Source of the DNA: Companilactobacillus furfuricola
GTDB lineage: Bacteria > Bacillota > Bacilli > Lactobacillales > Lactobacillaceae
Assembly: GCF_003946325.1 (NCBI RefSeq)
Contig: NZ_RHNT01000020.1
Location: 1-36,433, forward strand
DNA: 36,433 nt
Direction of reading: 5' to 3'
Under the pieces are notes generated by a model that was given only the letters and a program-made list of their open reading frames with translations, was not told the origin of the DNA and ran no database searches. Position numbers and translations under genes: made by a program. Below are positions 32,268 to 36,433 of this stretch, one piece after another (within the stretch, counting starts at the first letter, position 1; each line of letters begins with the position of its first letter).

Positions 32268-32678
32268 CTAAATCAAAATGCCTGCCAAATGATCAATCTC
32301 ATGTTGAATGATCTCAGCCACGAAGCCGTTAAATTTTTGGGTATGTCTTTTAAAATTCATATCTTCGAAGCTTACTTCTATCTCTTCATATCTGGTCGTT
32401 TCGCGTTCGCCAGTCAATGAAAGACAGCCTTCCTTGACATCATACGGCTTAGTCTTGTTAACAATTTTAGGATTGATCATCGGTACATTGATCATATCAA
32501 CATTTACGGCAATGATCTGTTTATTGACACCGATCATATTCGCTGCCATGCCGACGCAATCCTTTTTGTGGTCAGCTAAAGTATCCAACAAGTCAGTCAC
32601 GATCGGTAGGTCGGCTTTTGTGGATGGTTCTGACGGGATAGAAAGTGACATCCGGTCTTTATTGATTGGTTTTATCAT
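32268..32678 (-). CDS. def: Peptide deformylase-like protein, short form
   Basis: This encodes 136 residues, shorter than the main PDF (about 180). Motif 2 is EGCLS (Cys85) and motif 3 is QHEIDH (His126, Glu127, His130), so the metal site is intact. Motif 1, normally GxGxAAxQ, reads CVGMAANM (41-48): the catalytic Gln is Met48 and the first Gly is Cys. The enzyme would remove formyl groups from nascent chains, but the missing Gln suggests low or altered activity. Short paralogues of this kind are known in lactobacilli. The start has AAGGAGA upstream. Confidence 0.85.
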   Translation of the reverse strand: MIKPINKDRMSLSIPSEPSTKADLPIVTDLLDTLADHKKDCVGMAANMIGVNKQIIAVNVDMINVPMINPKIVNKTKPYDVKEGCLSLTGERETTRYEEIEVSFEDMNFKRHTQKFNGFVAEIIQHEIDHLAGILI

Positions 32679-32751
32679 ATTATTTCTCCTTGTCCCGATT
32701 AAACATGATCAAAAAGGAATTTTCAATTTAAATCATGTGTAAATTCTGATG

Positions 32752-33030
32752 TTATGAAAAACTAACAATTAGCTTCTTTCCTAAAGCATTGGCGATCTTT
32801 GTTAAAGTGTCAACACTTGTATTGGCTCCGGTTTCGATCCGAGCTATGGTTGATTGGGGTACTTTAGAAATGGTTGCTAATTCACGTTGTGTCATGCCAG
32901 CTTCTTTACGAATCTGAGTTAACGCAATTGCACTTTCTAACTTGGAAGTTTCATTTTCAAATTGGTATTTGAATTCTGGATCTTGAAGTTGCTTATTTAA
33001 GTAGTCCTTAAAATTAACGTTGTTTGTCAT
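32752..33030 (-). CDS. higA: HigA-type antitoxin, XRE-family helix-turn-helix
   Basis: This encodes 92 residues. The XRE domain fills residues about 38-88: IRKEAGMTQRELATISKVPQ, STIARIETGANTSVDTLTKIA and ALGKKLIVSF at the end. The N-terminal third is a helical toxin-binding tail. The start has AAAGGAAT upstream. It follows the remains of a higB toxin gene in the toxin-first order of higBA loci. With the toxin broken it may now act only as a DNA-binding repressor on the palindrome at 33527-33567. Confidence 0.88.
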   Translation of the reverse strand: MTNNVNFKDYLNKQLQDPEFKYQFENETSKLESAIALTQIRKEAGMTQRELATISKVPQSTIARIETGANTSVDTLTKIANALGKKLIVSFS

Positions 33031-33059
33031 TGTTAATATTCCTTTCTGTTGGTCAGATA

Positions 33060-33519
33060 TTAACTACGTAGTTTTTTTGCATGAACAATTTCGCTTTGAA
33101 GCGTTTTCTGACTTTTTTTTGAACCCATGAGTATTAACGTAGTGATCATTTTGAACATGAAAGTATAGGCCACCTTGTTGGTTGTTGCCCACGCGGCATC
33201 GAATTTCATAAAGATTGTTATCAAGATGTTTAACCCAATCGTGCTGAATTCCAACACTGATGCCGTTGGTTGCAATTATGTAAGTCCTTGATAATAATTT
33301 AGCTTTCTCTTTTTTTTGGAAACGAGCTCCAGTTGATAGCGGCCTCCGGTTTAGAAACTATCAGCGAGCACTGCTTCGCAGTACTCGCTGATAGTCCCTA
33401 AATCCTCAGCAGCTGAACATCAACATGCGCTCTCTTTTTTTGCTTAATGTTTCTAGATATTCTTGGAATTCTGTATGGCCATTTGGACGAGTGTAAAATT
33501 TGAAGGTTAAGTTTTCCAT
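33060..33519 (-). pseudogene. higB: HigB/RelE-type toxin gene split by a family B repeat and frameshifted
   Basis: The ATG at 33519 begins MENLTFKFYTRPNGHTEF and runs to LSKK, where the repeat at 33310-33441 interrupts it. On the far side the protein resumes as KLLSRTYIIATNGISVGI, then HDWVKHLDNNLYEIR, RVGNNQQGGLYFHV and HYVNTHGFKK, the normal core of a Gp49-like HigB toxin. A run of eight A (T's at 33113-33120) then shifts the frame: the true end SQKTLQSEIVHAKKLRS is found one frame over. So the gene has both an insertion and a +1 slip and cannot make an active toxin. Confidence 0.85.
33310..33441 (-). repeat. Family B hairpin repeat, copy d, inserted in higB
   Basis: On the minus strand it starts with seven A and GAGAGCGCATG, has CAGCTGCTGAGGATTTAGGG, a near-perfect hairpin ACTATCAGC...GCTGATAGT whose loop arms ACTGC/GCAGT flank TTCG, then CTAAACCGGAGGC, GGAGCTCGTTTCC and eight A. 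A-runs with GAGA at both ends may be a target duplication or part of the element. It is the copy that proves insertion, because coding sequence flanks it on both sides. Confidence 0.85.
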
Positions 33520-33526
33520 GATTAAA

Positions 33527-33567
33527 TGATAGCATATACTGATCACGGTGAACATTATATGCTATCA
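33527..33567. promoter_or_regulatory. Operator palindrome upstream of higBA
   Basis: TGATAGCATAT (33527-33537) and ATATGCTATCA (33557-33567) are perfect inverted repeats separated by about 20 bp, starting 8 bases upstream of the higB ATG. HigA antitoxins repress their own operon through such pairs. The stretch from here to 33730 is AT-rich and shows nothing else. Confidence 0.7.
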
Positions 33568-33732
33568 AAAGAATGGCGAATGTAATTTTTTAATATTATT
33601 TTTGCAACAACTTTAATATTAGAATAAAGCCAATTTACTGATTATTTCAGGATTATTATCTTACTTTCTCAAATTAGTCAGTGAATTTCTGATTAGCTAA
33701 CGATATTTAATTAACTTATCAATCAATATCGA

Positions 33733-33763
33733 TTGACTGGCAAAAACCTAGCAATGATATAAT
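33733..33763 (+). promoter_or_regulatory. Promoter of the GT8-Tad2-SDR operon
   Basis: TTGACT (33733-33738) and TATAAT (33758-33763) with a 19-bp spacer. TG one base before the TATAAT makes it an extended -10, which makes up for the long spacer. The GAGAGGGG ribosome binding site follows at 33781-33788. Confidence 0.7.
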
Positions 33764-33794
33764 TTACCTACCACGAAAATTGAGAGGGGATCTA

Positions 33795-34619
33795 ATGAAT
33801 TTACTTTTTGCTATTGACGACAACGTTAGCACGCAATTGATGACGTGTTTGTATTCGATAGTTACAAATACACCGGGTAAAAAATTCGATGCCTACGTTA
33901 TTCAAAAAGAGCGCTTGCAAAGAACTGAGGAAATTTCAGCTTTTTGCCAAAAAATCGGTGTTAACTACCATGCAATCGAAGTGGATCCAAAGATCTTTGC
34001 AGATGCGCCGATCACGGACCGTTATCCGGAGACGATTTACTATCGGTTACTGGCGCACGAATACTTGCCTAAAGAACTTCATCGAATTTTGTACTTGGAT
34101 GTAGATATTTTAGTTTTGAATTCACTGAATTCGTTGTATGAGCTAGATATGGGCGATAAGTTGTATGCTGCAGCCAGTCATTCCGCATTGACTAATAACA
34201 TGACGGAACAGTTCAACAAACTGCGTCTGGGGAACTATGAAGCGGAAAGTTATTACAATTCGGGAGTTTTACTGATGAATTTAGACGAGATTCGTCAAAA
34301 AGTTAAAGCAGATGACATTTTTCAATACATTAAGGATAATAAACTTACGTTGTTTTTGCCGGATCAAGATGTTTTAAATGCTCTTTATGGCAAGGAATTC
34401 GTTAAGATCCCTGACGAGTTGTACAATTACGATGCAAGAATGAGTAGTATTTATACTTTGTTGGGCAATGGGGAATGGAATCTCGATTGGGTGATCGATC
34501 ACACGGTTGTCTTGCATTTCTGCGGTCGTGATAAACCGTGGAAAGAGGATTACACGACCCGTTATTCAGGCTTATATAAGCATTATGCACGTAAAGCTAA
34601 ATTATTAATGAACAATTAG
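33795..34619 (+). CDS. Glycosyltransferase family 8
   Basis: This encodes 274 residues from ATG 33795 behind GAGAGGGG. The N-terminal LFAIDDNVSTQLMTCLYSI is the nucleotide-sugar binding start of GT8. The metal-binding DxD is in ILYLDVDILV near residue 99, and YYNSGVLLMNLD and LPDQDVLNALYG are the other family blocks. It has no membrane anchor or signal, so it acts in the cytosol. It probably transfers glucose or galactose to a wall polymer or glycolipid. It heads an operon with a Tad2-like gene and an SDR gene; the functional link is unclear. Confidence 0.9.
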   Translation: MNLLFAIDDNVSTQLMTCLYSIVTNTPGKKFDAYVIQKERLQRTEEISAFCQKIGVNYHAIEVDPKIFADAPITDRYPETIYYRLLAHEYLPKELHRILYLDVDILVLNSLNSLYELDMGDKLYAAASHSALTNNMTEQFNKLRLGNYEAESYYNSGVLLMNLDEIRQKVKADDIFQYIKDNKLTLFLPDQDVLNALYGKEFVKIPDELYNYDARMSSIYTLLGNGEWNLDWVIDHTVVLHFCGRDKPWKEDYTTRYSGLYKHYARKAKLLMNN

Positions 34620-34628
34620 GAGAGAACT

Positions 34629-34850
34629 ATGACATTTGAAAAGATCTTACCATTACTAAAAGAGGGCAAAAAAGCGGTCAGAACTGGCTGGGAAGGAACT
34701 GAACTCTTCGTTGTTTTAGTTGAAAACGACAAGTTTGACGGTGAAGTTTTAAACCCTTATTTTTTGATAAAAACTGAAGATGAAGCATACAGTGCCTGGG
34801 CTCCAACTAGTTGCGACATTTTAGCTGAAGATTGGGAAGTCGTGGCATAA
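34629..34850 (+). CDS. DUF2829 / Tad2-like (Thoeris anti-defense 2 family) protein
   Basis: This encodes 73 residues, the family length. FEKILPLLKEGKKAVRTGW at the start and PYFLIKTEDE with CDILAEDWEVV at the end are the DUF2829 pattern. Phage Tad2 proteins of this family bind and sequester the cyclic ADP-ribose-type signal of Thoeris defence. This copy is in a non-phage operon, 9 bases after the GT8 gene with AGGAGAG over its stop, and its own stop overlaps the SDR start (TAATG). A house-keeping nucleotide-binding role is as likely as an anti-defence one. Confidence 0.85.
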   Translation: MTFEKILPLLKEGKKAVRTGWEGTELFVVLVENDKFDGEVLNPYFLIKTEDEAYSAWAPTSCDILAEDWEVVA

Positions 34851-35584
34851 TGGCGGAAGACTTTTCTGGACAGGTAGTTGTTGTCACAGGGGCAGCTTCA
34901 GGGATTGGCTTAGAACAAGCTCGGCTTTTTCTCGAAAATGGAGCGGTCGTTATAGGTATCGATAAAGATACGGCACCAATCGTCAACGATAATTTTGTCA
35001 CCTTAGTTGGCGATGTAACTGAGCCACAGCTTTTTGAAAAATTGAGCAAACTTTTAACTGACTCTTTTAAAAAAGTTGACGTCGTTTGCAATACAGCTGG
35101 TGTGCTAGACGATTATCGTCCTGTGATGGAAACATCGATCTCTCAATGGGACCAAATTATTGAAACGGATCTAACGAGCCAATTCATGATGATCAAAGCA
35201 ACTTTACCTCTGATGCTCGAGCAAAAATCAGGTATTTTTGTCAATATGGCATCGATTGCTGGCTTAGTCGGCGGAGGTGGTGGCGTGGCCTACACTGCTT
35301 CTAAACATGCCGTCATCGGGATGACCCAGCAACTAGACCTTGATTATGCTGATCAAGGTATTCGTGCTAATTGTATTGCCCCAGGAGCTATCGATACGCC
35401 GATGAACCAAAAAGACTTTGCCGGAGATGGCAAGATGGCCAAGTGGGTCGCTGAACAAACACCAGCTAAACGTTGGGCAAAACCGAAAGAAGTCGCCGAA
35501 TTGACATTATTTTTAGCTAGTTTTCGCTCAGATTATATTCACGGAACGGTAATTCCGATTGACGGTGGCTGGTTAGAAAAGTAG
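34850..35584 (+). CDS. Short-chain dehydrogenase/reductase (classical SDR), 3-oxoacyl-ACP reductase-like
   Basis: This encodes 244 residues. TGAASGIG near residue 14 binds the nucleotide, with CNTAG near residue 82. The catalytic set is Ser in NMASIAG and Tyr-x3-Lys in YTASKHA, and the C-terminal GTVIPIDGGW is typical. The start at 34850 is translationally coupled to the Tad2-like gene. The acidic residue after the second strand (GIDKD) favours NAD(H) over NADP(H). The substrate cannot be told; the family includes FabG-like and sugar or alcohol dehydrogenases. Confidence 0.9.
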   Translation: MAEDFSGQVVVVTGAASGIGLEQARLFLENGAVVIGIDKDTAPIVNDNFVTLVGDVTEPQLFEKLSKLLTDSFKKVDVVCNTAGVLDDYRPVMETSISQWDQIIETDLTSQFMMIKATLPLMLEQKSGIFVNMASIAGLVGGGGGVAYTASKHAVIGMTQQLDLDYADQGIRANCIAPGAIDTPMNQKDFAGDGKMAKWVAEQTPAKRWAKPKEVAELTLFLASFRSDYIHGTVIPIDGGWLEK

Positions 35585-35595
35585 AATATTTAACA

Positions 35596-35664
35596 GATGC
35601 CTTGCATCACTACGATACTTATATCCTTTGATCGTAGTTATTAGTAGCGAAATGCTATAAAGGA
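35596..35664 (+). promoter_or_regulatory. preQ1-II riboswitch upstream of queT
   Basis: Hairpin ACTACGAT (35609-35616) / ATCGTAGT (35631-35638) has a loop with CTTAT and TCCTTT (35624-35629). TCCTTT is fully complementary to AAAGGA (35659-35664), the ribosome binding site, so a pseudoknot would hide it. Between them lie TATTAG and a small hairpin TAGC (35645-35648) / GCTA (35654-35657). This order of helix, pyrimidine loop, embedded small hairpin and AAAGGAG is that of the preQ1-II (COG4708) class known upstream of queT in Lactobacillales. A further upstream hairpin GATGC/GCATC (35596-35608) may be its optional first stem. Confidence 0.85.
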
Positions 35665-35675
35665 GCGTTTTTTTA

Positions 35676-36188
35676 ATGAAGAATTTAACTAGAACATCAA
35701 GTTCAACTGTGCAAACTATTGTCAGTACCGCTATTATAGCTGCCATGTACGTGGCGGTTACGATGGTTATCCAGCCAATTGCATATGGACCGATTCAGGT
35801 CAGGCTTTCGGAGATGTTTAACTATTTGGTGCTGTTTAAGAGACGATATGTTTGGGGAGTGACACTTGGTGTTTTTTTGTCTAATTTTATGTCGCCTACC
35901 TGGACTTTGGATGTGCCGATCGGAACGGTTTCTACGTTGCTAGTTTTGTTTTTGGTATTGTGGCTGGCTAAGTTTACTTCTAGCTTGAAGCTTCAGTTTG
36001 TTATTGTTGGAGTTGTATTTGCTCTTTCGATGTTTACTGTTGCTGGTGAGCTGTACTTTGCATTTAAGACTCCGTTTTGGTTTAGCTATCTTACTGTTGG
36101 TGTTGGTGAGGCGCTTTCTATGGGGATTGGCGGTATTTTGATTTATTTTGTTGATCGTAAGGTTGATATTGTGCGATTTCGATTGTAA
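35676..36188 (+). CDS. queT: QueT family ECF transporter S component, queuosine precursor uptake
   Basis: This encodes 170 residues with five to six hydrophobic helices. IQPIAYGPIQVRLSEMFNYL near residue 33 is the QueT (COG4708) signature. As an S component it would bind preQ1/preQ0-like precursor and work with the shared ECF energising module, which is not in this window. The preQ1-II riboswitch upstream confirms the substrate class. G/T-ending codons rise from 25 of the first 40 to 38 of the last 43 as the gene approaches family A copy 5. Confidence 0.93.
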   Translation: MKNLTRTSSSTVQTIVSTAIIAAMYVAVTMVIQPIAYGPIQVRLSEMFNYLVLFKRRYVWGVTLGVFLSNFMSPTWTLDVPIGTVSTLLVLFLVLWLAKFTSSLKLQFVIVGVVFALSMFTVAGELYFAFKTPFWFSYLTVGVGEALSMGIGGILIYFVDRKVDIVRFRL

Positions 36189-36189
36189 C

Positions 36190-36433
36190 AGTTTGGGTTG
36201 AGGTAGTAGTTTGGTTGTACGTTCAATGCCGACTCCGGGGCCCGGGGATACGTTAAAGGAACGTAAGTGCTGACGCACTTGCGCAACCGGTTATAGTGGT
36301 GGCTACGCCACCGAACAACTAAGGTCGGGAACGTGGTGGGCACATTTTGAAACAAGCGAGCAAAGTACGCTCGCTTGTTTCAAAACTGCACCTTTCACTA
36401 AGCTCCTTCGTCGCCAAGTGAAATTTCACCACT
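36190..36433 (+). repeat. Family A structured repeat, copy 5, with an extra two-hairpin insert, cut by the window end
   Basis: The lead GTTGAGGTAGTAGTTTGG and GTTCAATGCCG are followed by the 5' arm (36237-36251). Then comes an insert bounded by two GGAACGT repeats (36258-36264 and 36328-36334). It holds hairpins AAGTGC/GCACTT (36265-36280) and GGTGGC/GCCACC (36298-36312). After it the normal core resumes. Hairpin 1 is perfect here (TTTTGAAACAAGCGAGC with its exact complement) and hairpin 2 is TTTCACT/AGTGAAA. The 3' closing arm lies beyond the window. Confidence 0.85.

Noticed and set aside
33060-33275. 71-codon frame as an independent gene
   Set aside because: Only its last 20 or so residues are meaningful: they are the frameshifted end of higB. 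The first part is an out-of-frame reading of the same gene.
1-36433. Leading-strand (replication) GC/TA skew as the cause of the G/T bias
   Set aside because: The bias is local, rises and falls around each element, is near 50% G+T at about 12 kb, and reverses beside the inverted copy. A replichore-wide bias would do none of these.

Overview
The window reads as chromosomal DNA of a low-to-middle GC Lactobacillaceae species, most likely of the Companilactobacillus / former Lactobacillus alimentarius type. That genus guess is an inference from gene content: alsS/alsD, metE-metF, a fumC-frdA-dicarboxylate transporter cluster, a preQ1-II riboswitch with queT, NrtR-NiaP, and frequent TTG starts with strong AGGAGG-type ribosome binding sites. 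I see no rRNA, tRNA, CRISPR array, phage module or transposase gene.

Layout. 1-262: an inverted copy of a structured repeat (family A). 326-2038: a cre-controlled small secreted protein, divergent from a DHA1 efflux pump. 2437-3001: family A copy 1. 3040-4960: YtrA-type GntR regulator, ABC ATPase and six-helix permease in one overlapping operon with a palindromic operator. 5010-5710: copy 2. 5716-8710: TSUP exporter divergent from a TetR regulator over two tandem operators, then a DHA2 pump. 8978-9256: small unknown gene. 9302-9869: copy 3. 10019-11801: glutathione peroxidase and an AI-2E family protein, convergent on a strong terminator. 12107-14180: nrtR and niaP (niacin uptake). 14399-18544: metE-metF divergent from a MetR-type LysR gene across a MET-box-like palindrome. 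18838-23966: fumC, frdA, a frameshifted dicarboxylate transporter and a LysR gene, which would together take up C4 or tri-carboxylates and reduce fumarate to succinate. 24268-25746: second DHA2 pump. 25765-26400: copy 4. 26617-29538: alsD and alsS, divergent from a MarR gene. 29850-30042: a tiny peptide gene with its own promoter and terminator. 30446-32678: CDF transporter, flavin reductase, peptide deformylase. 32752-33567: a HigBA-type toxin-antitoxin locus whose toxin is broken by a family B repeat. 33795-35584: GT8 glycosyltransferase, Tad2/DUF2829 protein and SDR dehydrogenase in one operon. 35596-36188: preQ1-II riboswitch and queT. 36190-36433: copy 5, cut by the window end.

The most unusual content is family A. 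There are six copies in 36 kb, each immediately downstream of a gene on the same strand. Each complete copy can fold into a 19-bp closing helix around a branched core, with compensatory base changes between copies that support an RNA (or single-strand DNA) structure. Around every copy the DNA is strongly strand-skewed: the element's own strand is enriched for G and T on both sides, whatever the orientation of the genes, and the skew fades over about 0.4-2 kb. It flips when the element flips (1-697). By hand count, synonymous positions near elements are 84-94% G/T on that strand, against about 52-62% a kilobase or less further away. This is what repeated same-strand C-to-T and A-to-G transitions would leave, and I know of no described element with that property.

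A second, smaller repeat family (B) has four copies (11885, 14241, 30275, 33310) with exchangeable hairpin arms. One copy splits the higB toxin gene, so family B is or was mobile. All counts were done by eye and should be recomputed.
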